Part shown: positions 37,001 through 43,547 of the stretch, in pieces
How positions within the stretch are numbered: position 1 is the first letter of the stretch
Layout of the letters: each line of letters begins with the position of its first letter
Made by a program: the position numbers and the translations under genes
From: CAWUKT01 sp964352215
GTDB taxonomy: Bacteria > Bacteroidota > Bacteroidia > J057 > JADKCL01
Assembly (NCBI GenBank): GCA_964352215.1
Contig: CAYGRE010000026.1
Location: 1 to 64,000 of the forward strand
Direction: 5' to 3'
DNA: 64,000 nucleotides
The notes under the pieces: generated by a model
What the model saw: only the letters and a program-made list of their open reading frames with translations
Databases searched by the model: none
Told to the model about the DNA's origin: nothing

Positions 37001-38436
37001 TTGAGGGAATACGCAGCATCATCCAGGCTTCCTCCCAGAAAAGTCGACCAATTCAAAGAGCTGAGATCCGTGTCCATTTTGAAGACACAGGCATCCTGGG
37101 TGCCACCCATTTGGGTCTGGAAAGAATTCTGAAAAACTGGAAAATCACCGGATTGGGTACAGGTCGCTACATAAACGCCGCCCTGGTTGTCCAGCACAAT
37201 TTCTCCCCTTGCATCGTCGGCATAGTTGTACTTAATCCCTTGTTGGATATAGGCATTGCTCTTGTTCATGCCATCATTGCCAGCTCCTCCGATATAAGTT
37301 GAACCCAACAAATTGGTACCATTGGCACTCAGGCGGGAAACGATGATGTCATAACCTCCGTTGAAAGAGTTGTCATAGGCTCCTGAAGAAGTCGGATAGT
37401 CATTTGAAAGGCTTCGGCCATAAATATAAAGGTCTCCCCCCTGGTCCGTAATCATGGAGTGGGGCTGGTCAACAGAATTGCCACCGATATAAGTAGACCA
37501 AAGATGGATACCAGTGTCACTGAACTTGGTGATGGATATGTCGATGGTTCCCTGGAATATGGTTTGGAAGGCTCCGGTAGTCACCGGGTATCCCTGGTCA
37601 TAAGCGATGCCACCGGCCAGTAAATTCCCATCTTCGTCATAAGTCGCAGTAAAACCGAAGTTGTTAGCCGTAGAGCCGGTGAAGGTCGAGAAGATCAGGG
37701 TGGGGTCGATACGCAATTCTTCCGTGGCATTGTAGCCGTCCGGAAAAACAAAGCTGGCCGTATTTTCCGTCAGGGCAAAGTCAGTCTTAACCTGTCCGTC
37801 GTTTTGAAAACTGACCGGGTGCTCATCAATGATCTTGTTCAGGCTGGTATTGAGGTGCAATTGTCCGGCATGGAGAAATATGCTTTCCAGTCCTTCAAAT
37901 TCCATCTGAATCAGGTTGGGATCGGCACCGGGGCGCACGATAAAGTCATATTTCAGCCCGTCCTCGGTTCCGTAGAGAATAAAGTCTATTCCGGGGTAGA
38001 TATCCTGGTACAAGACCGACTCATAAGCGAATGCTTTGGAGGCCCATTTGTTGGGATCGTTTCCATGAAAATAGTTGTAATAGGCATCCTGGGCATCGTT
38101 GGGAACCAAGGTCGGTTGGACATTTCCCCCGGTAAATTTCATGGTAAAAGCATGGCATTCGATGGGGAATTCTTCTGACTCACCTGGCTTCCGAAAGAAC
38201 ATCCGGTCGTGGAGTTGGCTCAGGTCGCAAAATGAAAATGTGATCTGGTCTTTTTCGAGGAAAATCCGCCCTCCCGGGATGTCCGCTTCGTATTGGATAA
38301 AAACTTCCCACTGCCCTTTGTTCTCGATAAAGCGCACGGGGGAGTCGTCGTCCTCATGGGCGTATGCACCGAGGGACAACAGGCTCACAGCGACAAAGAG
38401 CAAGATTCGGAAAAGGAGTTGGTTCATACCCTGCAT
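34093..38436 (-). CDS. giant gliding-type surface protein (SBBP/PKD repeats, type B sorting tail)
   Basis: This 1447-residue protein starts at 38436 or at Met4 (MNQLLF). The order is: signal peptide; a DUF7948-like N-terminal domain up to about residue 260 (FIENKGQWEVFIQYEADI); SBBP beta-propeller-like repeats to about 760 (WSTYIGGNSVDQPHSM, LGSTYIGGAGNDG); a PKD domain near 775 (FWTFGDN); six Ig-like repeats of about 78 residues, each with a CxG(D/E)S or similar start and an YxWSP motif; a second PKD near 1310; and the gliding-type C-terminal domain (NAFTPNGDGLNDYF, IFDRWG, GVYTYVIEA). It is secreted through the type IX system and displayed at the surface, likely in adhesion or gliding (inference). 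It is divergent from the lipoprotein gene. Confidence 0.9.
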   Translation of the reverse strand: MQGMNQLLFRILLFVAVSLLSLGAYAHEDDDSPVRFIENKGQWEVFIQYEADIPGGRIFLEKDQITFSFCDLSQLHDRMFFRKPGESEEFPIECHAFTMKFTGGNVQPTLVPNDAQDAYYNYFHGNDPNKWASKAFAYESVLYQDIYPGIDFILYGTEDGLKYDFIVRPGADPNLIQMEFEGLESIFLHAGQLHLNTSLNKIIDEHPVSFQNDGQVKTDFALTENTASFVFPDGYNATEELRIDPTLIFSTFTGSTANNFGFTATYDEDGNLLAGGIAYDQGYPVTTGAFQTIFQGTIDISITKFSDTGIHLWSTYIGGNSVDQPHSMITDQGGDLYIYGRSLSNDYPTSSGAYDNSFNGGYDIIVSRLSANGTNLLGSTYIGGAGNDGMNKSNAYIQQGIKYNYADDARGEIVLDNQGGVYVATCTQSGDFPVFQNSFQTQMGGTQDACVFKMDTDLSSLNWSTFLGGSLDDAAYSLKVDDQQQVFVTGGTESLNFPVQGNVVSPSVVPAPLPLIAINGFVSHFTSNGQALVNSTYITSSSYDYNQCYFLELDAEENVYVFGQKTGAWNIFPSGIWTTPNGGGQFISKLSNDLSTYFYSTVYGTSNSFPNISPTAFLVDVCGFIYMSGWGGPTNFNGNTNGLPTSANAFQSTTDGGDLYLLVLQPDAAGIEYATFMGGTASNEHVDGGTSRFNKKSEVYQSVCAGCQGNSDFPTTPGAFSSNNNSVGCNLACFKLDLDNKGVIADFRPDPDTAGCAPQFIQFINESEGGNTFFWTFGDNTTSTQFSPSHNYPLPGTYTVTLVVVDSTTCNIADTVSRVIEVLPVPVALATPDTVICEGESIALTAFGGQNYTWSPPLYLNQTTGASVLSTPTSNVTYSVIVSNGTGCEDTTEVDVTVLQPPTASAAGDTLICPGDTVNISAGGGGSYTWSPAGSLTNPNQGSTSAFPGVTTNYVVTVTAPNGCTDEDTVQVEVSVVQANAGPDIDLCIGDSVELNGTGGGTYDWFPPTNLNQTNIANPTADPTSDATYYLTVTNSLGCTALDSVVITIRPLPIVEAGPDLVILCDDDSVQLGASGASTYSWSPASDLSNPNIGNPFAFPDNPITYVVVGTDGFGCRNEDSIFINVLPAPVASISGDGRICQDSSIQLFASGGVSYLWTPGQPLDDPTSPTPVATLSSTTIFTVTVTAANGCDDDETVIIPVTPTPVVDIDGSDLICLGRSERLTGRGANEYLWSTGSVNDHIVVDPTVPTYYSLVGFVDGCPSLPDSHFVDVDDILPIADFYADPDSGWVPLTTQFYNLSSASTDWRWDFGDGATSFEFEPTHTYTDTGRFEVELVAINGNGCFDTARARVIVGADFSIYVPNAFTPNGDGLNDYFATPWFGVKEFHILIFDRWGMLIYESFDPDFQWTGFYKEKQVQEGVYTYVIEARGHIGERVKRAGTVTVYR

Positions 38437-38625
38437 GCATCGATCATTGGTCTTCCTTCAACCTTCAATTTACGCATGGAATGACTTTTCCACAAGGTTC
38501 TGACAGGGAAGCGACCCGCAGATGACAGTTTGGATTGTTCACCCGTCCTTTTCCCTGTTTGAGCTGCCAATAATCCCGTTCCAATTACCTTGTCATTTCC
38601 TTCCAGCATCCCGATATTTCCGACA

Positions 38626-39420
38626 ATGAGATCACCACGCTTTTTCTCCCTTGTCTGGTTGCAGTTTCCTGCCTCGAGATTCCAACGCTTTTTCTCACTA
38701 GTCTGGTTGCAGTTTCCTGCCTTGAGATTCCCACGCTTGTCTCCTCTGATCTGGCTTTTGCTTCCGACAGTGTTGCTTCTAACCTCCTGCCAGACCACTT
38801 ATGTCAGCAATCCTGCAAATATTCCCCTGCTCAGTCAGGATGGTGAATTCCAGGGTGGCCTCGGAGTAGGACCCAACGGTTTCAACCTGCAAACTGTATG
38901 GGCTCCGGTGGAGCACCTCGCCCTCATGGGAAATGCCTCTACTTATACCATTTCAGATTCCATTCTTGAGCCTGACTTTCGCCGGACCTATGGAGAAATT
39001 GGGGCCGGATACTGGACCCGTCTCAACAAATATCTTCGGTTTGAAACCTTCGCCGGCACCGGCTGGGGCATCACCGGAGAATTTCCCCAGCGCGACCTCT
39101 ACCGCCGCTATTTTTTCCAGCCCAATATTGGCGCCAGCACCCGCTACTATGACCTTGGTTTTTCCCCTCGCTTGTCCATAGTCCGCTTTGTCGAACAACG
39201 TGGCGTCGCCACCCCCATCGAAACCGACCGCAGTGGTGTCTTCCTGGAACCGATCATCCAAGGCCGGGTGGGCTATGAAGAATTCAAATTCCAGTTGCAG
39301 ATCGGACCGACCCTTTCACTTGACGATGCCCAATTCGACTTTCGCCGCTGGAATGTATCCATCGGGGTCAGCCTGACCCTGGGGAAAGATTTTGAGCGGT
39401 ATTTGTTGACGCCGCAGTAG
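38626..39420 (+). CDS. outer-membrane lipoprotein with tandemly repeated signal region
   Basis: The ATG at 38626 gives 264 residues. The lipobox LLTSC places the lipid-modified cysteine at residue 55, preceded by an unusually long signal region. Within it RFFSLVWLQFPA occurs twice and a third degenerate copy (RLSPLIWLLLPT) forms the true hydrophobic core. These copies are encoded by a 48-bp DNA repeat. The mature part is beta-rich (FQGGLGVGPNGFNLQTVWAP, YGEIGAGYWTRL, WNVSIGVSLTLGKDF) and resembles outer-membrane barrel or surface lipoproteins. No specific function is recognisable. It is divergent from the giant surface protein. Confidence 0.75.
   Translation: MRSPRFFSLVWLQFPASRFQRFFSLVWLQFPALRFPRLSPLIWLLLPTVLLLTSCQTTYVSNPANIPLLSQDGEFQGGLGVGPNGFNLQTVWAPVEHLALMGNASTYTISDSILEPDFRRTYGEIGAGYWTRLNKYLRFETFAGTGWGITGEFPQRDLYRRYFFQPNIGASTRYYDLGFSPRLSIVRFVEQRGVATPIETDRSGVFLEPIIQGRVGYEEFKFQLQIGPTLSLDDAQFDFRRWNVSIGVSLTLGKDFERYLLTPQ
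38638..38760 (+). repeat. 48-bp tandem repeat inside a signal-peptide coding region
   Basis: Units start at 38638, 38686 and 38734, exactly 48 bp apart. The first two are nearly identical (CGCTTTTTCTC, TCTGGTTGCAGTTTCCTGCC) and the third is diverged. Because 48 is a multiple of three, the repeat stays in frame and adds 16 residues per unit. Confidence 0.9.
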
Positions 39421-39464
39421 GGGGGGGGCACCAACTCATATTGGTTGCTTAATAATCGTTTTTC

Positions 39465-39618
39465 GTCAAGCTATACCTTGACTTTTCCCGTTCCTTCGTC
39501 AAGCTATACCTTGACTTTTCCTAATATAAGTCAAGCTATACCTTGACTTTTCCTAATATAAGTCAAGCTATGCCTTTACTTTTTGTTGAAAATGTCAAGT
39601 TATACCTTTACTTTAGCG
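39465..39618 (+). repeat. 32-bp tandem repeat upstream of the HTH gene
   Basis: Five units start at 39465, 39498, 39530, 39562 and 39594. The core is GTCAAGCTATACCTTGAC, and the context AAGTCAAG...CTTGACTT forms an 8-bp inverted repeat around CTATAC. The last two copies have a changed right arm. The array ends 30 bases before the start of the mobile mystery protein A gene. Confidence 0.9.
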
Positions 39619-39647
39619 AGGCGTGAAGTTGACCAAACCTTGGTGAA

Positions 39648-40106
39648 ATGAATAAAAGAAAGCTTCAAATAGAGCAAATAGACAATAAAATAGATGGCTT
39701 TGCGGCTTTGGCCGATGTGCCTGTTCCTTCTATTGGGTGGATAAAAGCCATTCGGTTGAGCCTGGGAATGACAATGCGTCAACTTGGGGATCGCCTTTCG
39801 GTAAGCAAGCAGGGGGTTCAGCAGATAGAACAGCGGGAAGAGGAGGGAACGATTACGATTAATTCACTCAGGGATGCAGCAAATGCCTTGGACATGCGAC
39901 TGGTTTATGGATTCGTACCCAATGATGGAACTTTGGAGGCCTTGATCCATCGCAAAGCCCATGAGTTGGCGGTAAAGATTGTCTCAAGAACTGCGACTAC
40001 CATGGAGTTGGAGGACCAGGCGAATTCGGATGAACGGATAAAGAAGGCAGTTGAAGAACGCGTCGCTGCCCTTAAGTATGAAATGCCAAGAATGCTGTGG
40101 GATTAG
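39648..40106 (+). CDS. mobile mystery protein A, XRE-type HTH regulator
   Basis: This 152-residue protein matches mobile mystery protein A. A helix-turn-helix of the XRE class lies at about residues 40-80 (LGMTMRQLGDRLSVSKQGVQ, QIEQREEEGTITINSLRDAA). The conserved ALDMRLVYGFVP and the terminal basic helix follow. In other genomes this protein is paired with mobile mystery protein B, a Fic-domain enzyme, in a mobile two-gene unit thought to act like an antitoxin-toxin pair. Here the partner is only a remnant, overlapping the 3' end of this gene. The product probably binds DNA and may bind the inverted repeats just upstream (inference). Confidence 0.9.
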   Translation: MNKRKLQIEQIDNKIDGFAALADVPVPSIGWIKAIRLSLGMTMRQLGDRLSVSKQGVQQIEQREEEGTITINSLRDAANALDMRLVYGFVPNDGTLEALIHRKAHELAVKIVSRTATTMELEDQANSDERIKKAVEERVAALKYEMPRMLWD

Positions 40107-40246
40107 AACTTCAATACGAAGCCGGGCAGACGCCTATTGACGAAGACGAAAAAGAAGGTCTTCGGATTGTTGATGACTTTTGCCCGGTCTTAAGGATGCC
40201 GCTTTTAGTTGACATCACACCAGAAACCGCTCTTTTTTCACTCTAA
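40097..40246 (+). pseudogene. truncated mobile mystery protein B (Fic-family) remnant
   Basis: From the GTG at 40097, overlapping the end of the HTH gene, the frame reads VGLELQYEAGQTPIDEDEKE, the recognised start of mobile mystery protein B. About three residues later the similarity ends. The frame runs into unrelated sequence and stops at 40246 after 49 codons, whereas the intact protein is roughly 200 residues. The Fic motif HPFxxGNGR is absent from all frames downstream as far as I can see. The gene is therefore broken by deletion rather than by a point mutation. Confidence 0.8.
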
Positions 40247-40254
40247 TTCTGTGC

Positions 40255-40279
40255 GTTTTTGACAGATTCTGTCAAAAAC
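40255..40279. other. 11-bp perfect inverted repeat
   Basis: GTTTTTGACAG and CTGTCAAAAAC are separated by ATT. The sequence lies 9 bases after the truncated Fic frame. It could be a bidirectional terminator, since it has a T-run on one side of each strand's stem, or a regulator-binding dyad. Confidence 0.75.
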
Positions 40280-40389
40280 TCCCTCTCCCTGAGTCCTCGT
40301 TGCGGTGAGTGAATATCAACATTACCCCCCTCAGTTGGCTGGAAAAGAGTTCGGAACTGTGGACAATGAGTTCTTAACTGTGGATAATG

Positions 40390-40421
40390 AGGTCTTAGCT
40401 CCATGGCGGGAGTTAAGACCT
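40390..40421. other. 13-bp hairpin in the gene-free region
   Basis: AGGTCTTAGCTCC and GGAGTTAAGACCT pair over 13 positions with one G-T pair and a 6-base loop ATGGCG. Just upstream, units of about 21 bases (GAGTTCGGAACTGTGGACAA-like) are repeated at about 40349 and 40370. Confidence 0.75.
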
Positions 40422-40569
40422 GTTGGTGGGTAGGTCGGAGCTTACCAGGTCCGAGCAAAGAACTCGCTCTGTTGGAGCAATGAGCTTTGGTTGAGCATCT
40501 TGATTTGTTTCCCAAAAAGTGTATTTAAATGCTTCAGGGGGTGATTGGTGGAATCTTCGGTAAAGCCTA

Positions 40570-40753
40570 TTGTTCACTTATGGGTACATAATTCCAAAGT
40601 CTTGATTGGGGCGGGGACAAGTTATCCCTCTTTGGCTTCTGGGTGGTATATTGTGATATATCGAATATGGGTACTTATTCCGCAGCTTTAAGAATAGGCT
40701 CATACGGGCAATGAGGCGCTAAATGGTGAATTATGTACCTGTAAAGTGAACAA
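40570..40753. mobile_element. MITE-like element with 25/26-bp terminal inverted repeats
   Basis: The left end TTGTTCACTT-ATG-GGTACATAATTC (40570-40594) matches the inverse of 40728-40753, which reads TTGTTCACTT-TACA-GGTACATAATTC. Ten and twelve bases are identical, with a 3/4-base difference between them. The 133-base interior has no open frame that I can support. A target-site duplication was not found. It could be a miniature inverted-repeat element or the relic of an insertion sequence. Confidence 0.6.
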
Positions 40754-40767
40754 AAACGTGTAGCTAT

Positions 40768-40883
40768 GACCTCTTTTGAATTAGCCTTTTGCTACACGTC
40801 ACATAGCAAAAGGCTACGCGAAAAGAGGTCTGAACTCGGAGGTAGTAAGTTCTTTGCTTACTACAAGTGTGTTCGGACCTCTT
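40768..40883 (+). other. two overlapping long hairpins sharing one arm
   Basis: Hairpin 1: GACCTCTTTT (40768-40777) pairs with AAAAGAGGTC (40821-40830), and inside it AGCCTTTTGCTA (40783-40794) pairs with TAGCAAAAGGCT (40804-40815), separated by a symmetric 5/5 internal loop. Hairpin 2: AAGAGGTCTGAAC (40823-40835) pairs with GTTCGGACCTCTT (40871-40883), with GTAGTAAG/CTTACTAC (40842-40849, 40857-40864) inside. Hairpins 1 and 2 share 40823-40830, so they cannot form together in one molecule. Confidence 0.75.
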
Positions 40884-41089
40884 TGTGACCATGCATTTTA
40901 CTCTCCTGTAGCCAGCCCCGAACTCTGTGGTTGGGAGCATTTAACTCCCCCGTCGGGAGTCCCGAACTCTGAGGTTGAGAGCATTTTACTCTCCTATTGG
41001 GAGGCCCGAACTCAATGGTTGGGAGCATTTAACTCCCCCATTGGGAGTCCCGAACTCCGAGGCCGGGAGTCCCGAACTCGGTGGTGGAA
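40841..41089. repeat. 44-bp tandem array with hairpin core
   Basis: Units begin at 40841, 40885, 40929, 40973, 41017 and 41061, exactly 44 bases apart; the last is truncated. The best units contain GGGAG-CATTTAA-CTCCC or GAGAG-CATTTTA-CTCTC, a hairpin in which one base pair has changed on both sides, then a GGGAG(T/G)CCCGAACTC segment. The first unit carries the GTAGTAAG/CTTACTAC stem. Open frames across this array are simple consequences of the repeat. Confidence 0.9.
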
Positions 41090-41129
41090 GGTATTCCAAT
41101 CGTACACGACCAGGTTCGGAATCAACAAT

Positions 41130-41289
41130 GGTAGGCATTCGACTTCCAACCAGCAAGTCACAACCTCAGACCTGGTGGGCATTCGACTCCCAACCAGCAA
41201 GTCACAACCTCAGACCTGGTGGGCATTCGACTCCCAACCAGCAAGTCACAACCTCAGACTTGGTGCGCATTTCATTCCCGCCACCCTCG
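41130..41289. repeat. second 44-bp tandem array
   Basis: Units start at 41130, 41174, 41218 and 41262 (the last partial), exactly 44 bases apart. The core is GGTGGGCATTCGACTCCC, then AACCAGCAAGTCACAACCTC. GGTGGG...CCC(A)ACC gives a weak hairpin. The core resembles the GGGAGCATTTAACTCCC of the array upstream. The remaining bases up to the GH3 gene at 41423 show nothing else I can name. Confidence 0.9.
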
Positions 41290-41422
41290 AAACCGACTCT
41301 CCGATAAATTGCCCATCAAACTATTTCCCTGAACCTCAATCCTTTCCTGCAACAATGGTTTTTTCCGTATCTTGATGCCAAGTTGCGGAGGTATTCCAAG
41401 GCTGCTTTTAACGTCGTTGTCC

Positions 41423-43021
41423 ATGAAGTCGAATAAGAATCAAGAGGTAAATATTCCGGAGAAAAAGCTCAGAACGAGGCTTCCAGGCCCTATTGTGGGG
41501 AATATCCTGAAGCGCGGTGCCAATATCAGTTCCAGGATCAATATCAACCGTACCCCGGCCATTCAAAAGCAGAAGGATACCTTCACTAAAATGCTGACCA
41601 AGGCCAAGAATACCTCTTTTGGCCGGAACTATAAATTCGCTGAAATCCTCAAATCTGACGATCCCGAGGCAATGTTCAAGGCGACCGTCCCTATGGTGGA
41701 TTATGACGGCATGCGTCCCTGGTGGCGGCGGGCAGAGATGGGCGAGTTGGATGTGGCCTGGCCCGGCCGGGTCAAGTATTTTGCCCTCAGTTCGGGGACT
41801 TCAGGTGCACCTTCCAAGCACATCCCGGTGACCAAGGACATGGTAAAGGCCATTCGCCGTGCCTCGATCCGCCAAATGATCACCCTCAGCAAGTACAACC
41901 TTGACCACAATATCTACCAGCGCCAGACCCTGACCCTGTCAGGTTCGACCCAGCTCCAGGACCACGGCAACCACTACCGGGGAGATGTCAGCGGCATCAA
42001 TGTCAAGCACATGCCCCCATTGGTCCGTGCATTTACCAAACCCCCCAAGAAAATCTCCATGGTTCCGGTTTGGGAAGACCGACTCGCCCTGATGGTCCAG
42101 GATGCCCCCAAATGGGACATCGGCATCATAGCCGGGGTGCCAGCCTGGATGAACATCCTCATGGAAAGGATCGAAAAACGTTACCAGGTCGAATCCATTC
42201 ACGACATTTGGCCCAACCTGCAGGTCTATCTCCACGGTGGGGTTGCGATATCGCCTTATGTGGATACCCTGAACCGGCATTTTCGGAAAAAGGTCCATTA
42301 TATCGAAACCTACCTCGCATCGGAGGGCTTCATTGCCCAGCAAACTTATCCCGAAGCCAAGGGGATGGAACTCCTGACCAATAACTGGATCTATTTTGAG
42401 TTCATACCCTTCGACTCTGCGCATATCGGAGAAGATGGATTGCCGCTTGATCCGCATACCCCAACCCTTTCATTGGAAGAGGTCGAAGTGGGCGTCCGCT
42501 ATGCGATCGTGATGAGCACCTGTTCGGGTGCCTGGCGCTACCTGATCGGCGACGTGGTAAAATTCATCTCCCTGGATCCGGTGGAGATCATCATTGATGG
42601 TAGGACCAAGCACTTCCTGAGCCTGGTGGGAGAGCACCTCTCCGTGGACAATATGACCCAGGGGGTTGTGAATACCGCCCGCGCCTTCGGCCAGCGATTT
42701 GATGAATTTACGGTAGCTGGTTTGGCTGAGAACGGCGAATTTGGTCACCATTGGTTCATCGCCTGCGACAACGAAGTCGACCCGGTCAAAGTACAGCAAC
42801 GCCTGGATGAAGAGATCAATCTCCTCAACGACGATTATGTGGTGGAACGGACCCACGCCCTGAAGCACATGATTGTGACCATGGTCCCGACTGCCTACTT
42901 CAACGAATTCCTGTCCCGCAATGGCAAGCAAGGCGGACAGGTCAAATTCCCCCGCGTGATCAAAGGACAGCAATTTGAAGATTGGAAGGAGTTTTTGCGG
43001 GGGAAGGGATTGGAGTTTTGA
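41423..43021 (+). CDS. GH3-family acyl-adenylating enzyme
   Basis: The ATG at 41423 (MKSNKNQEVN) gives 532 residues, the usual length of bacterial GH3 proteins. It belongs to the adenylate-forming superfamily. The ATP-binding loop YFALSSGTSGAPSKHIPVT is near residue 123, and YLASEGFIAQQ, EVEVGVRYAIVMSTCSGAWR and YLIGDVVKF follow in the order typical of GH3. The mobile C-terminal domain then follows (RTKHFLSLVGEHLSVDNMTQ). Plant GH3 enzymes join amino acids to hormone acids. Bacterial members probably conjugate amino acids to carboxylic acids, but their substrates are mostly unknown. It stands alone between the repeat region and the carbonic anhydrase. Confidence 0.9.
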   Translation: MKSNKNQEVNIPEKKLRTRLPGPIVGNILKRGANISSRININRTPAIQKQKDTFTKMLTKAKNTSFGRNYKFAEILKSDDPEAMFKATVPMVDYDGMRPWWRRAEMGELDVAWPGRVKYFALSSGTSGAPSKHIPVTKDMVKAIRRASIRQMITLSKYNLDHNIYQRQTLTLSGSTQLQDHGNHYRGDVSGINVKHMPPLVRAFTKPPKKISMVPVWEDRLALMVQDAPKWDIGIIAGVPAWMNILMERIEKRYQVESIHDIWPNLQVYLHGGVAISPYVDTLNRHFRKKVHYIETYLASEGFIAQQTYPEAKGMELLTNNWIYFEFIPFDSAHIGEDGLPLDPHTPTLSLEEVEVGVRYAIVMSTCSGAWRYLIGDVVKFISLDPVEIIIDGRTKHFLSLVGEHLSVDNMTQGVVNTARAFGQRFDEFTVAGLAENGEFGHHWFIACDNEVDPVKVQQRLDEEINLLNDDYVVERTHALKHMIVTMVPTAYFNEFLSRNGKQGGQVKFPRVIKGQQFEDWKEFLRGKGLEF

Positions 43022-43110
43022 GGCCAGGGTTTCTCGAAGGCCATGATCCAGGTGTAATCGGTGGAGTCAAGGGGGGGATGACATGTTTATTAGAGTAGGT
43101 GAACTGCTTC

Positions 43111-43362
43111 TTAATTTGCTTCTATAACAGCTTCAATCCTGTCTTGTACTTCTGGCTTCTTCGTGTCAATATCTGATTTGCGGATCGGTAAGTTCGTGAA
43201 GAAGCAGGATGTAAGGCAATCAATTGGGGTTATTCTTCTGTGGAAATCTGAAATCGAAGAAACAATAGCAATAAACGATTCCAAGGCATCTGGATTCATT
43301 GAATCCAATTCAACTGGAAGGTTGTTTATTCCCGAAAATGTTATTTCAATTCTATTGTCCAC
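43111..43362 (-). CDS. small hypothetical protein, start uncertain
   Basis: A GTG at 43362 gives 83 residues (VDNRIEITFSGINNLP, ending KKPEVQDRIEAVIEAN). The same frame continues upstream to a stop near 43420, adding FSYFERHDPGKLSS, which reads like real protein, but there is no ATG in it. The original start may have been lost, or an ATT codon may be used. Base composition is more AT-rich than the neighbours. No family was recognised. The overlapping plus-strand frame (43163-43399) is less protein-like. This is the only coding candidate in the 525 bases between GH3 and carbonic anhydrase. Confidence 0.42.
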   Translation of the reverse strand: MDNRIEITFSGINNLPVELDSMNPDALESFIAIVSSISDFHRRITPIDCLTSCFFTNLPIRKSDIDTKKPEVQDRIEAVIEAN

Positions 43363-43547
43363 TGAACTTAATTTTCCCGGATCGTGCCTTTCAAAGTAAC
43401 TAAAATCGTGAATATGACGCTATCTTTTTTTAGAAAGGGAGCCTGAATTCCGCCCCGTTATTCGTACCTTAAAGGTCTGCTCTGGCCTTTCACTATGTGA
43501 TCGGACGAGATTAATTGTCAACTGTAACCGACTCAATAATTAAATAT

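Noticed and set aside
40243..40515. Minus-strand frame of 90 codons
   Set aside because: It runs through short direct repeats and hairpins, has Gln/His/Pro-rich repetitive sequence and no family features.
40854..41375. Plus-strand frames of 173 and 110 codons across the 44-bp arrays
   Set aside because: They arise because 44-bp repeats happen to lack stops in some frames. The product is a low-complexity repeat that changes reading with the phase of the array.
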